Source: Halomonas sp. H10-9-1 (GTDB lineage: Bacteria > Pseudomonadota > Gammaproteobacteria > Pseudomonadales > Halomonadaceae). From it: a stretch of 64,000 nt of DNA. The position numbers and the translations under genes were made by a program. Positions 16,017 to 25,145 of the stretch are shown here, piece by piece. The notes beneath the pieces are model-generated. The model ran no database searches, was not told the DNA's origin, and worked only from the letters and a program-made list of their open reading frames with translations. Numbering within the stretch: the stretch's first letter is position 1; the number at the start of each line of letters is the position of its first letter. The stretch spans positions 2,480,001-2,544,000 of the forward strand of contig NZ_JAMSHO010000001.1 of assembly GCF_040147005.1 (NCBI RefSeq). Direction: 5' to 3'.

Positions 16017-17540
16017 TCACTTCTTCGATACGGCGCTCATTGCCATACCAGCGCCACGCCCCCCAGCGCCCTTGGCGTCCGAGGTGGCGGTGGACAACCC
16101 CTGCACGATATTTCCCGTGCGAACGCCTGCCCAAGCCAATGCCATGACCCAAAACGTCGGCAGCACGATGAACATCATCGCCATGACGAAGTTCAGCAAC
16201 ATGTCGCCAAAGGCGTTGTTCAAACCGATCAACGGATCGAAGTTCGTGTGAGGCCTGTCCGCGCCAAACCCCCAGCCGTAGAGCGCATCCAGGATCGTGC
16301 TGTCGATCCAGCGCGCGAGCTGGAACCAGAAGTCCACGAAGAACAGCGCGAACTGGACGCAGCTCACCGTCACCACCGTCTTCAGGTCGTAGGTGCCGAT
16401 CAGCAGCACCAGCGGGATGCAGATGACGAGCGCCATCTTGAGCATGGTCAGCACCATCGGCAGCGCCTGGCGCACCACGTCCATCGCAGGAAAGAAGCCC
16501 AGCGAACCGACGGTCAGACCCAGGTCGCTCGCGCCGCGCGTGACGATGTTCGGCAGCGTCTTGTCGATCTGGCCGCCGTAGTCGGTGTAGACGGCGCCCT
16601 GGTTCATCTTCTGCTGCCTCGGCGCGACCACGGCGCGGATCACCGAGTCATTGACCTCGCTCTGCGACAGGAAGCCCACCCAGCGCCCGATGCGAGTCAG
16701 CAGGTCCGGGTCGACCTGTGCCAGCAGCCGGCTGCGCAGTCCCTGGCCGCCATCGGCCCACCACTGCCGGCAGGATGGATAGCCGCCGCCGCTGTCCACC
16801 TGTGCCAGACCCGCATCGCGGGTCGCGTCGTAGGGCCAGGCCGTGCGTGGGGTCTTGGCGCGATAGGTGTCATAGAAGCCGGGCGTGTCGAGGAAGTAAC
16901 TCGACCCGATCCAGGTGACGTCGTTCATCTGCTCGTCGGAGAGCGTCGGCCGGTTCATGAACAGCTTGGCGCGCGACGGCCCGTAGCAGTCGTGCGTGAA
17001 GTCGGCGACCTCCTGTGCCAGCACCGGATCGTCGATGCGCGTGGCATCCACATCCATGCGAATCTGACGCAGGTCCGTGCCGCAGGGAATCGCCGCCACC
17101 GCGGAGCCCGTCACGGCTTTCGACAGCGCGTGCATGAAGAACCACCACACCGGCACCAGCGCGCTCTGGTCGTTGAGCGCCGTGTAGACGTTGGACCAGC
17201 CCGTGTCGTTGGGCAGCGGGACGTTGACCTGGCATTGCGCGGAGCGCGTGGTGTCGAACCTGATCGTGGCGAGATCCACCGGGATGAACGGGATGCCCGC
17301 GAACATGATGACCACGATCGCCACCCACACCCGGTTCTCGATGCGCATCGTCGACAGCACACCCTTGTTGCCCTCGTCCGCACCTTCGCTGCGGGCCTTG
17401 AGCCATTCCTGGATCACGATGGCCACGAACGGCAGCGCGAACACGCCGCTGGCCACGAGGATGCTCCAGATGCCGTTGTTGACCACCCAAGCCACCAGGG
17501 TCAGGTAATACTCCAAGTAGTCCGTGGTGTAGAGCGTCAT
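16017..17540 (-). CDS. traG: Conjugal transfer protein TraG (N-terminal-domain type)
   Basis: A 507-residue inner-membrane protein. Membrane segments are seen at about 25-43, 72-86, 360-420 and 445-475, with a large periplasmic loop between (about 95-350) containing several cysteines. This matches TraG_N, which acts in mating-pair formation and stabilisation. It has no C-terminal entry-exclusion extension as in F TraG, as usual for genomic-island T4SSs. It is the last gene of the minus-strand block that starts with the PFL_4709-type gene. Confidence 0.88.
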   Translation of the reverse strand: MTLYTTDYLEYYLTLVAWVVNNGIWSILVASGVFALPFVAIVIQEWLKARSEGADEGNKGVLSTMRIENRVWVAIVVIMFAGIPFIPVDLATIRFDTTRSAQCQVNVPLPNDTGWSNVYTALNDQSALVPVWWFFMHALSKAVTGSAVAAIPCGTDLRQIRMDVDATRIDDPVLAQEVADFTHDCYGPSRAKLFMNRPTLSDEQMNDVTWIGSSYFLDTPGFYDTYRAKTPRTAWPYDATRDAGLAQVDSGGGYPSCRQWWADGGQGLRSRLLAQVDPDLLTRIGRWVGFLSQSEVNDSVIRAVVAPRQQKMNQGAVYTDYGGQIDKTLPNIVTRGASDLGLTVGSLGFFPAMDVVRQALPMVLTMLKMALVICIPLVLLIGTYDLKTVVTVSCVQFALFFVDFWFQLARWIDSTILDALYGWGFGADRPHTNFDPLIGLNNAFGDMLLNFVMAMMFIVLPTFWVMALAWAGVRTGNIVQGLSTATSDAKGAGGRGAGMAMSAVSKK

Positions 17541-17555
17541 GCCTGCCTCCCGGTC

Positions 17556-17909
17556 TCAGCCGTGCCGCAGCAGCTGGCTGGCTTCCAGCGCGACCACGGC
17601 GATGACGGCCGCGATCTCCGTGCGCAGCAGGCGCTGATGCGTTTCGCGGGACGGCTCCCGCCGCAACAGGCGCCGACGCATCCACCACCAGCCGTAAGCC
17701 GTCGCTCCGTAGAGGCACAGACGCCACACGAAGAAGTGGCCGGCGTGCGCCTGCAGCCAGTGCTGCCAGCCCTCGACGCCGCCGACCACGTGGATGCCGG
17801 CGATGTTCACCGCCACCGCGGCAGCGACCACCAGCAAGGTCCACAGCAGCGCCACGCCGACGCGGCGGTTGAACAGCCATGGCAGCCGCAGCCAGGCCAG
17901 CCGGCTCAT
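17556..17909 (-). CDS. Small ICE membrane protein, function unknown
   Basis: A 117-residue protein with three hydrophobic stretches (about 17-40, 58-75 and 96-113) and basic loops such as WWWMRRRLLRRE. I do not recognise a named domain. It overlaps the upstream PFL_4711-type gene by 4 bp and precedes traG by 15 bp, so it is translated as part of the T4SS operon. Small proteins at this place recur in ICEclc-like elements, so a mating-pore role is likely but unproven. Confidence 0.7.
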   Translation of the reverse strand: MSRLAWLRLPWLFNRRVGVALLWTLLVVAAAVAVNIAGIHVVGGVEGWQHWLQAHAGHFFVWRLCLYGATAYGWWWMRRRLLRREPSRETHQRLLRTEIAAVIAVVALEASQLLRHG

Positions 17910-19312
17910 GGCGTACCGCTCCGCGGCTTCTGGATTTCCCGCAGACGGTCGCGCGTGGTGTCGCCCTCGAAGACGCCGCGCGAGCCGGCAGCGCGGGTGC
18001 TGTGGCGCTGGATGATCGCCATCGCCGAGTTGCCGGCCAGCGTGCGCCGCAGTTCCAGCTCGGTCTTGAGGTTGTTGATCTCCTGCTCCAGCGCGCTGTT
18101 CTCCTGGTCGACCGCCTGCACGGCCAGCTCGTTGGCAGCGACGTTCGGCTCCTTCTTGCCGGTCAGCAACGTGCGTTGCAGCAGCAGGGCCTTCTCCAGC
18201 ACGCTGGACAGCGCAGCCTCGGACGCGAGGCGCCGGCCCAGCACGTCCTGGTCGGGTTCGTCACGCAGGGCCTCGATCACGCCGCGGGTGATCGGCAGCG
18301 AGCTGCTGCCGGCTGCGTCGAGATTGGCCAGCGTCGTCGGCCGGGCGCCCGTCACCAGTTCCTGCAGCGCCTGCAGCTTGGTCTCGTACTCTTCCTGGAT
18401 CATTGGCGTCAGCCCGACGCCAGGCGTGGTCTGGGTCTTCGTGCAGTTTTCGCAGGTGCGCTGCTCGCGTTCGCCCAACACGCGGGTCGCCCAGTCGGCG
18501 GCCGCCTGGGGCGAGGACCAGGTTTGGCAGGTCAGGCGGTTGCCGCAGGCGCTGCGCGCGATCGACGAGGTATCGGTGGCGTTGCGCCCGTTGAGCAGGT
18601 TGTAGCCCGCGCGCGTCACGTCGCCGACCACCTTGATCGAACTCTGGCCGGAGCCGCCCGCGTTGCCGCCGCCGACCCAGGGCACGCCGTTGTTCCCTTT
18701 GTTGGACTCGGCCTGCTCGATGGCGGAGACGGCATCGGTGCTGCTGACCGCATCCCGCAGCGCCATCCCCTCGGCGAGCTGGTCCCAGCCGGCTTGGCCG
18801 CCGGCCATGTCCGCCATCCGATTGGCGATGGCCCGGCAGGTCATCTTCGAGCGGTCGAAGTCCAGGCGCGCCTGGAGGATGCCGTTGGTCAGCAGGTTGT
18901 AGAGACCCGGGTCGGCGCGCTGGATGATCAGGGCCGGCAGCGAGGCCACGGCGCTGGTGGCATTCTGGATCACGTTGCTCATGATCGTCTGGAAGCCGTT
19001 GGTGATGCCGTTGAGCTGGTTCTGCAGCGTCGTGGTGATGCTCATGTCGCCGCAGATCAGGTTGCTGTTCCAGCCGACGCCGACGCCGATGCTCTGCATG
19101 TTGCCGGCACCACCCATCGACACGGCCCGGCCGCCGCCGATGCTGTAGAGCACGTCGTCGCCGATCACGCTGCCGCTGACGTTCACGCCATTGGGGTCGA
19201 TGCGGGTCTGCGCCCAGGCGACGCCGACGACCAGCGTGATGGCCGCCACGAGCAGCGTGGCCCGCAGGGGCGACTTCGCGCGGTGCAGGAAGTCAGGGAG
19301 GGAGGCGTTCAT
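17906..19312 (-). CDS. ICE conjugation protein, PFL_4711 family (TraH-like position)
   Basis: A 468-residue periplasmic protein with a signal peptide (cleavage expected after GVAWA). The glycine-rich early part (SIGGGRAVSMGGAGNM), cysteines (ICGD, CGNRLTC, CENC) and a C-terminal coiled coil (about 385-450) match the TIGR03755 family. It occupies the place of TraH in F-type systems and is thought to help assemble the pilus. ATG 19312 gives the proper signal peptide; the frame is open to 19360. Followed by the overlapping small membrane protein. Confidence 0.85.
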   Translation of the reverse strand: MNASLPDFLHRAKSPLRATLLVAAITLVVGVAWAQTRIDPNGVNVSGSVIGDDVLYSIGGGRAVSMGGAGNMQSIGVGVGWNSNLICGDMSITTTLQNQLNGITNGFQTIMSNVIQNATSAVASLPALIIQRADPGLYNLLTNGILQARLDFDRSKMTCRAIANRMADMAGGQAGWDQLAEGMALRDAVSSTDAVSAIEQAESNKGNNGVPWVGGGNAGGSGQSSIKVVGDVTRAGYNLLNGRNATDTSSIARSACGNRLTCQTWSSPQAAADWATRVLGEREQRTCENCTKTQTTPGVGLTPMIQEEYETKLQALQELVTGARPTTLANLDAAGSSSLPITRGVIEALRDEPDQDVLGRRLASEAALSSVLEKALLLQRTLLTGKKEPNVAANELAVQAVDQENSALEQEINNLKTELELRRTLAGNSAMAIIQRHSTRAAGSRGVFEGDTTRDRLREIQKPRSGTP

Positions 19313-19322
19313 CGTGGGTTCC

Positions 19323-20267
19323 TCACATGAAATCGACGCTGCCGAGGAAGACCTGGCCACGGCGCCGGCAGCAGGAGTAAGGCCGCCACAGGGCCCAGGC
19401 GTAGTCGCCTTGCTGGGCCTGCACGCGGGTGCGGCTGTGCGGGAAGACCACGCAACTGTTCGAGAGCGTGGGCGTCAGCTCCTGCCACTTGCCCGTCGAT
19501 GCGTCGGTCTCCATCAGCGCGCCGGCCGGCCAGTAGCCGTCGCGGGCGTTGGCCAGCAGGGGCTGATACACGTGAATCTGGTTGCGGCGCGTCACGATGT
19601 CGCCCGCGCGCTGCGCGACCACGGCGCCGCTCTTGTGGTCGTCGGTCTGGTGCAGGAAGCCACCGCGGGGATACACGTTGCCCCAGAGGTTCAGGCCGGT
19701 GCGCGTACCGATTTCGCGCCGGCCGGGGATGAGCGCTTCGGGGTAGAACGCTTCCGGGATGTTGTAGCGCCAGGCGATCGTGTCGAGCGTGCTCAATAGA
19801 TACGGCATGAAGGCCGTGCCAGCGCCTTCGCAGGTGTAGCCGGAGGCGCTGGCGAACTGGCTGAACACCATCCCGGCCGGATGGCCGATGACATCGGCGT
19901 TCTTGAACTTGGCGAGGTTGTTCTCGTTGTCGTGATTGGTCGTGCCGTCACCGCCAGCCTTGGCACTTGGGTTGGGCATGCTCATCGCCCTGACTTCCAG
20001 CCACGGGTTTTCGCCAGTGTTCGAGTAGCTCGACACCACCGCATCGGGGACGTAGTGGCGCACCTTGACGGAAGTGCGAACCGAGCAGCCGAAGGGCGTG
20101 CAGTACAGCCAGTAGCAGATACCGACCACGCGGTATTCGAGGCAGTCGGGGGACAGCGCCGACGAGACGATGGTGGCGGTGTCCAGGGCGAACGTCGACG
20201 TGGCCGTGCTCAGCAGCAGCGAGGCGACGGTGGCGCGCAGGCGCCGGGATGCCAGCAGGAGGCTCAT
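19323..20267 (-). CDS. ICE conjugation protein, PFL_4710 family (TraU-like)
   Basis: A 314-residue exported protein with an N-terminal signal segment (LRATVASLLLSTATSTFA). Many cysteines (CLEYRVVGICYWLYCTPFGC and a CCRRR near the end) suggest disulphides made by the DsbA-like protein of the same element. The opening and the WLYCTPFGC motif match the TIGR03756/TraU-like family, needed for DNA transfer. It overlaps the previous gene by 4 bp. Confidence 0.87.
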   Translation of the reverse strand: MSLLLASRRLRATVASLLLSTATSTFALDTATIVSSALSPDCLEYRVVGICYWLYCTPFGCSVRTSVKVRHYVPDAVVSSYSNTGENPWLEVRAMSMPNPSAKAGGDGTTNHDNENNLAKFKNADVIGHPAGMVFSQFASASGYTCEGAGTAFMPYLLSTLDTIAWRYNIPEAFYPEALIPGRREIGTRTGLNLWGNVYPRGGFLHQTDDHKSGAVVAQRAGDIVTRRNQIHVYQPLLANARDGYWPAGALMETDASTGKWQELTPTLSNSCVVFPHSRTRVQAQQGDYAWALWRPYSCCRRRGQVFLGSVDFM

Positions 20268-20707
20268 GGCTGCGTGCTCCGGTAGGCGTTGATGCGCGCG
20301 ACGGCGCGGGGCACGTCGGGCTCGCCGTAGACCACGTAGCGTCGATCGACCACCACGGCGGGAATCTTGGCGATGCCCAGTCCCCAGGCATCCGCGACAC
20401 CTTGGTAGGCGTGGCCGATGCGGCGTTGAAGGGCCTCGCCGCCGTCATGCAACCGCTGCCGCACCAGGGCTGCAGCCTGTTGCGGGTCGGCCGGTAGGTG
20501 CGCGGCGAGTTCGACCTCGATGCGCGTGGCCTGGTCCAGCTCGATGATCCGCACGCCGGCTGGAGCCTGCACCGGATGACGGCTGTCGGTGACGACGAGC
20601 ACGTCGGCTGCTGCAGTCTGGGTAAACATGAACAGCACTGCCCACAGTCCGGGCGCAATGCTGATGGTCGGCAGCCGGGGCGAAGCCTTGAAGACGGGGG
20701 CCGGCAT
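20264..20707 (-). CDS. ICE conjugation protein, PFL_4709 family (TrbC-like/thioredoxin-like)
   Basis: A 147-residue exported protein with a hydrophobic signal at about 12-34. The remainder, ending IAKIPAVVVDRRYVVYGEPDVPRAVARI, resembles the TIGR03757 family, a thioredoxin-like fold without a CxxC active site. It starts the TIGR03757-03756-03755 run that is constant in this ICE group. The R-M-like cargo operon sits directly upstream, separated by hairpins. Confidence 0.85.
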   Translation of the reverse strand: MPAPVFKASPRLPTISIAPGLWAVLFMFTQTAAADVLVVTDSRHPVQAPAGVRIIELDQATRIEVELAAHLPADPQQAAALVRQRLHDGGEALQRRIGHAYQGVADAWGLGIAKIPAVVVDRRYVVYGEPDVPRAVARINAYRSTQP

Positions 20708-20771
20708 ATCGGGCGTCCTTGGAGTCGATCAAAGTCACAGTCGACTTCAAGTGCCGATCTAGCGCGACAAA

Positions 20772-20799
20772 GAAACCGCATCCGGCCCCTGCCGGTTTC
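20772..20799 (-). terminator. Hairpin between the methylase operon and the conjugation genes
   Basis: GAAACCG (20772-20778) and CGGTTTC (20793-20799) form a 7-bp stem that lies after the nuclease-like gene on the minus strand. No strong U tract follows. It could limit read-through from the cargo operon into the conjugation genes. Confidence 0.4.
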
Positions 20800-20829
20800 A
20801 TACCCTATGCCGTTGTGAGCGTTGTGATT

Positions 20830-20845
20830 GCCTCCTGTCGGAGGC
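20830..20845 (-). terminator. Short stem-loop directly after the nuclease-like gene
   Basis: GCCTCC-TGTC-GGAGGC is a perfect 6-bp stem with a four-base loop, 5 bp past the stop at 20851 on the minus strand. With the second hairpin at 20772-20799 it probably ends the three-gene operon. Confidence 0.45.
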
Positions 20846-20850
20846 GGAGA

Positions 20851-21522
20851 TCAGGTGCGGGACGCTGAGGTGCCCGCGAACCCAAGAAACGCATGCTGTA
20901 AGCGAATCGGCATCGACGGCTTGGAGCGTGCATGTAGGCTCTGCCAAGTCCCGTCACTGATGTCGCTCGGGGCGAGGCGATCTACCGAGCGCGAAACTCT
21001 TCTCAAGTAAGCGTTGACGCCATCCGCGGATTCCGAAGGAGCGCCGGCAAGAACGTACCCCACCATGAAGCCGATAGCATGGTTCTCGCCGTACTTCTCC
21101 TGGATGAATCGATCCATGCCCTCGACGACGTACTCTCGACACAAGTGAGTGTCCGACCCGGCGATTCGTTTGCATTCGATGATCGCGTGCGGATCATGCT
21201 CCTGCGTGCGCAAGAAAATTTCGACGAACGCCAGCGGGATGTCGGTACGTCCGTCTGGCAGCATCACGTTGCTTTTGGATCGCGATTCCGTGCCAGGCAG
21301 CACCATGATCTGCTTCCACGGGGAGTTCTTCAGCGCAATGCGCATCCCGTCCCGCAGGCGCTCGGTCATGATTACCTCTCCAGCGTTGGCATTCACGTCC
21401 TCGGCTGCGCATGCTCGCTGCCAACCTGCGGCCAGTGTCAGCAGAATGACCGCCACAACCTCGGGCTCAAGTTCAATGAACTCTCTGCCCAGTGCAGGAG
21501 GTGCCTCATAGGGGATCCTCAA
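20851..21522 (-). CDS. Putative PD-(D/E)XK-type nuclease, partner of the methyltransferase
   Basis: A 223-residue protein with no clear family match that I know. Seen in it: a hydrophobic first 35 residues, then TDIP (Asp94) followed 22 residues later by IIECKRI (Glu116, Lys118). Spacing and strand-like context fit the PD-(D/E)XK restriction nuclease core. Its ATG overlaps the methyltransferase stop by 4 bp, so the two are coupled and made in linked amounts. I infer that it is the cleaving subunit of an R-M-like unit. The alternative is a non-nuclease accessory; ATG 21372 could also be the start, which would drop the hydrophobic leader. Confidence 0.55.
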   Translation of the reverse strand: MRIPYEAPPALGREFIELEPEVVAVILLTLAAGWQRACAAEDVNANAGEVIMTERLRDGMRIALKNSPWKQIMVLPGTESRSKSNVMLPDGRTDIPLAFVEIFLRTQEHDPHAIIECKRIAGSDTHLCREYVVEGMDRFIQEKYGENHAIGFMVGYVLAGAPSESADGVNAYLRRVSRSVDRLAPSDISDGTWQSLHARSKPSMPIRLQHAFLGFAGTSASRT

Positions 21523-24482
21523 ACTTTGCCCCCTGAAAAGCTCTCCGCGACCACTGCATCGGCATCTTCCAGTGCCGCTATGCCCATCCAGTAGCGCCGC
21601 GCTGCTGGCTTGATGATCACGACTTCGTTGCGTCCGTGTACTCGCAATTCCCGCTCTGCACTGAGCGCGGTCGCAATCTTGACTTTCAGGCGCCTGCCGA
21701 TACGTGCCAGTACTTCACCCAATTCGCCTTGTGGTGCCACGACGCTCACGCTCGCATTACCCGGCCCTTCTTCCAAGACAAAGCGCACGACGCGCAAGGC
21801 CGAACTGCTTGGCAAGTCGAGCACTTCGGCGCGCATGTGCCGCTTATTGCGAACGGAAAGCCAATCCTCGATAACGGACAGGAACGTCTTGGCATACGCC
21901 GTGACCTCAGTACGACTGTCCGATGGCTCCACGGATGATTCGCGGCCGGTTTCCCATTGCCACCCGGCGCGAAGGAGGCCGTCTCGAATGACAGTTCGGT
22001 CGGCATCGTTCAGTTCGTACAGATCGAAGACAGCTTCGTCCAGTTCAGCCCATCCCCTCTCGTCGGTGCCGTTGGCGCGCAGATTCTTCTCAATCTGCAG
22101 CAGGCGCTGGCCAGCCTCAGATTTCACTGCGCTCGTGAAATTAGGCACCGGTAGGAAGCTGAGGTCGCGAGCCAGCAGCTTCCTCTTGTAGATTCCAAAC
22201 TCTGCAGCGGTCAGATAGAAGAACCATGTCGCAAAAGCAGAACTCAACACGGTGGCAAGCAAATGTGCCGTCCGCGTGTGCCCTCTCGGAAGAGACACTG
22301 CGAAGTATGAGTTCGTGAAGACGAGATCCCGCTCGGAGACGGCCGCCAAGACGCGTGGACTCCCCAGAAGCATTTCCTTCACGATGAGAAGCGGGGCTTG
22401 ATATATCTCCCGCGATCGTGGCCATTGTGCCTTCGATTGGCTGAAAGTCGGCAAATCATCGGGAATGTTGAAGTGCTGCATGTCTTTGACTTGCAGTACA
22501 TCCAATCCTTTTAGCGGGCGAGCATCGCGCGTCTGATTCTCTGGGGCCCCGCGAATCAATCCAACCTGGAAGGTAGTGTCGAGTAATGAGAGTTGCTCGC
22601 CCAGATTTCTGTGGGCCGAAGTCAAGTCATCCAGCAATAGGAGGTCACGGCGCCGGCCAACGGCTGCTGCCTTGAGCTTCAACGGCTGTTCTTGGATTTC
22701 GTCGAGTGTCAAAGTGATGACGTCACTCGGCGCCACCTCGAACGAATGAGTCCTTGCACCGCTGGGCGTCCACGGGATCTGAACGACCGTGACCTGATCC
22801 GTTCGCTGCTTCGGTCGATGACGGGCAAAGAGAACCACTGCGGGCATGGCCGCTGTCGCGAAGAGCCAACTGCACAAATTGGACAGATTTACCAAGGTGA
22901 TCGGAGCCACGGCTCGCATCACATGCTGAGCTGCTGCCATGCCGGTGCCGCTGCGGCTGAAGAACGGCATCGCGCTAAGAATGATGCCGAAACGGGTCTT
23001 CTCATGTGAGAACTCCGCCGCTCGCAACACGAAATCCAAGCCTTCACCGCGCGGTTGCGCAGGTACGCCCGCAACCCTGGTCTTGCGCCGCGCTTCGGTT
23101 CCTGTCTGCCCCCTAAAGCTCCAAGGGGGATTGCCCACGATAAGGTCGAACTGCTTCAGCCCTGTCGGCGTCGCCAGCACGGCCTTGCCATCTCCATCAC
23201 GTTCGACAGTACGAGCGTCACCGACGAGCAATGTCCTGCCGATCAATGGCTGGAACTTCAGGGACTGCGGTGGTTGCGGGTCAGGGTCCAGCTCAAGCGC
23301 AGCCAGGTACAGGCTGAACGCAGCGACGCGAATCGCGGCTTCGCTAATGTCTACGCCATACACCTGCCCGTAGAGCGTCGAGCGGATCAGCTCCCTCGTG
23401 GGCGGCTGACCTTGCGAGCGAAGATGAACCAAGCGCCGCAGCGCTTCGACCAGGAAGACACCGGAGCCGCACGTCAAATCCAGCACCGACTCCCGTCCAG
23501 ATAGACCATCCATGACCTCATCGAGGACCAGCGAGACGACGGACAGTCGCGTGTAGTGCACGCCGTTTCGCAACGCTTCTGTGCGCTTTCCTCCAGTCTG
23601 CGGCTCAGCATGTGCAAACTGCTCGTAGATCGAGCTGATGAGCTCGACCGGAATCACGTCGAACTGGTACGGGAAGAAGCTGAGTTGCCCGCTTTCAGGA
23701 TCGACAGCCTCCAGGAACTCCGCAACCCGCGTCAAATGGTGAGCTGCTGGTGTCGTTTTCACCGACGAGGGCGGAAACATATCGCCGTTGAAGGTCTGGG
23801 CCAGCCATGCGAACAGCTTGCTGGTCGCTGGCCGGTCGCGCAGGATCGCCGGCAACGCCGTGCGGCCGCATACCCGCTTCAACCGCGCCGCACTGACGAT
23901 CTCGCGGTCAATCAGGTACTGGGTGAAGATCACGCGCCCAATCAAGGCCTGCGCCGCATCGCGCGCGAGATTGCCTGCGACCAAATCGCGTTCGAGACAT
24001 CCAAGGTCAGACAGGAGCTTCTGATCGACGCTGGTCTTGCGATCGATGGCCGGCACCTGGGCCCAGAATTGGCCCGTCTCGATCGCCAGTCGGCCGGCCA
24101 ACTCGTCCAGTTCATGAAGCGAACCTTCGATGTTCTCGAAACGCCGAATCAAATGTCTCTGGGCATCGCCTTCTTTCGCGGGTGTGCCGAAACCGTTGTA
24201 CAGGTCGATACGCTGCGGCGAGATCACCCACAGCAACGGCGCGAACCCCTCGTTCCAGACCTCTCGTCGCCACTGGCTGACCAGATCGTCTGCAGGCGCG
24301 CTTTGCTCAAACTTGAAGTAGACGGTCAACGACGACGCGCTGCGCCACAATGCGTCCGGAACAAAAACGCGGCCGTGGCGCGAGGACTGCGCCTCGGCCC
24401 CCAACCGAAGACCGGGCGCGGGTTGCCCGTCCGGCAGGTAGCCGGTTGCGGCGAGCACCTGTTCCAGCGTGGCAGTGTTCAC
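21519..24482 (-). CDS. Large class I N6-adenine DNA methyltransferase (type IIG-like)
   Basis: A 987-residue protein. Motif I is LDLTCGSGVFLVEAL (about 334-347), the DISEAAI segment near 378 is motif II, and the catalytic motif IV is NPPW at 451-454. The long C-terminal half resembles the TaqI-like target recognition part of Eco57I/PglX-type enzymes. The N-terminal ~120 residues (YFKFEQ..., LLWVISPQRIDLYNG) resemble the start of type IIG enzymes, but I see no sure nuclease motif there. It probably methylates adenine in a specific site. Coupled by 4-bp overlaps both to the regulator upstream and the nuclease-like gene downstream. Base composition is more moderate than the surrounding T4SS genes, in keeping with acquired cargo. 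Confidence 0.8.
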   Translation of the reverse strand: MNTATLEQVLAATGYLPDGQPAPGLRLGAEAQSSRHGRVFVPDALWRSASSLTVYFKFEQSAPADDLVSQWRREVWNEGFAPLLWVISPQRIDLYNGFGTPAKEGDAQRHLIRRFENIEGSLHELDELAGRLAIETGQFWAQVPAIDRKTSVDQKLLSDLGCLERDLVAGNLARDAAQALIGRVIFTQYLIDREIVSAARLKRVCGRTALPAILRDRPATSKLFAWLAQTFNGDMFPPSSVKTTPAAHHLTRVAEFLEAVDPESGQLSFFPYQFDVIPVELISSIYEQFAHAEPQTGGKRTEALRNGVHYTRLSVVSLVLDEVMDGLSGRESVLDLTCGSGVFLVEALRRLVHLRSQGQPPTRELIRSTLYGQVYGVDISEAAIRVAAFSLYLAALELDPDPQPPQSLKFQPLIGRTLLVGDARTVERDGDGKAVLATPTGLKQFDLIVGNPPWSFRGQTGTEARRKTRVAGVPAQPRGEGLDFVLRAAEFSHEKTRFGIILSAMPFFSRSGTGMAAAQHVMRAVAPITLVNLSNLCSWLFATAAMPAVVLFARHRPKQRTDQVTVVQIPWTPSGARTHSFEVAPSDVITLTLDEIQEQPLKLKAAAVGRRRDLLLLDDLTSAHRNLGEQLSLLDTTFQVGLIRGAPENQTRDARPLKGLDVLQVKDMQHFNIPDDLPTFSQSKAQWPRSREIYQAPLLIVKEMLLGSPRVLAAVSERDLVFTNSYFAVSLPRGHTRTAHLLATVLSSAFATWFFYLTAAEFGIYKRKLLARDLSFLPVPNFTSAVKSEAGQRLLQIEKNLRANGTDERGWAELDEAVFDLYELNDADRTVIRDGLLRAGWQWETGRESSVEPSDSRTEVTAYAKTFLSVIEDWLSVRNKRHMRAEVLDLPSSSALRVVRFVLEEGPGNASVSVVAPQGELGEVLARIGRRLKVKIATALSAERELRVHGRNEVVIIKPAARRYWMGIAALEDADAVVAESFSGGKV

Positions 24483-24970
24483 GCCCTACTCCGGATAGCT
24501 TCGGGTGGAAACGGCAACGCTGCCTGGCTCGGCGTCGGGACGATCGGCAGCATGTGCTGCTGAAGCCGCATGATCAACGGATCGAGCGGGATGACGAGAG
24601 TCGGTTGCGTCGGCGCCGGTCCAATCCCCTCGGGGCCGATATCGCACAGGGTCGCCGAAGTGGCCGTCACGAACGCCACGGACCCATTCAGCGCCAATGC
24701 GCTACTCGTGCCCAGCAACCGAAAGAGCGCGTCAACGCCGACGCTGACGGTGGCGATGTGCACTCCCAACGAGCTGACCAACTCATTGGTAACGGCCAAG
24801 CCTAGGAGATCCGCGAAGGTGAATCGGGCAGCCTTCCCGGTCTTGGACGCCAAGTAGGGCACGGTCTTGCGCCAATGCCGCACCGTTTCGACGGACACGC
24901 CGGTTAGCGTGCGCATCTGGTCCTGAGTGTACTGGATGGCGGTGACGGCAGACATTCGCGTTGCTGGCAA
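24479..24970 (-). CDS. MerR-like winged-helix regulator of the methylase operon
   Basis: A 163-residue protein. Its first ~85 residues contain a MerR-type helix-turn-helix start (YTQDQMRTLTGVSVETVRHWRKT) followed by the FTFADLLGLAV wing region. The rest is a hydrophobic, proline-rich tail without an effector domain I recognise. It is the first gene of the operon and overlaps the methyltransferase by 4 bp. It probably controls the operon, as controller proteins do in R-M systems. ATG 24955 (MSAVTAIQ) is an alternative start. Confidence 0.65.
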   Translation of the reverse strand: MPATRMSAVTAIQYTQDQMRTLTGVSVETVRHWRKTVPYLASKTGKAARFTFADLLGLAVTNELVSSLGVHIATVSVGVDALFRLLGTSSALALNGSVAFVTATSATLCDIGPEGIGPAPTQPTLVIPLDPLIMRLQQHMLPIVPTPSQAALPFPPEAIRSRA

Positions 24971-25117
24971 CTAGAAAATATGCAGATTCTGCCATGCAAA
25001 GGTGTGCTTCTCAACAGGTAAAGGCCGGTTCAGCCGCCTATCCCACAAGCCTTCCAAGCTTCCGAAAGTCGCGACCATCAGAGCGCATCGCGAACGTGTG
25101 GATAGGGGCAAGACGCA

Positions 25118-25140
25118 AGGCGCCCCCGGAAGGGGCGCCT
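25118..25140 (-). terminator. Strong GC stem-loop after radC
   Basis: AGGCGCCCC (25118-25126) and GGGGCGCCT (25132-25140) form a perfect 9-bp stem 5 bp after the radC stop. No marked U run follows. It would separate the RadC-to-RAQPRD block from the methylase operon. Confidence 0.55.
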
Positions 25141-25145
25141 GCGGA

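Noticed and set aside
16248..18605. A 785-codon open frame on the plus strand
   Set aside because: It lies opposite traG and the PFL_4711-type gene. It is rich in His/Arg/Gln/Pro as expected of antisense frames in GC-rich genes and has no domain.
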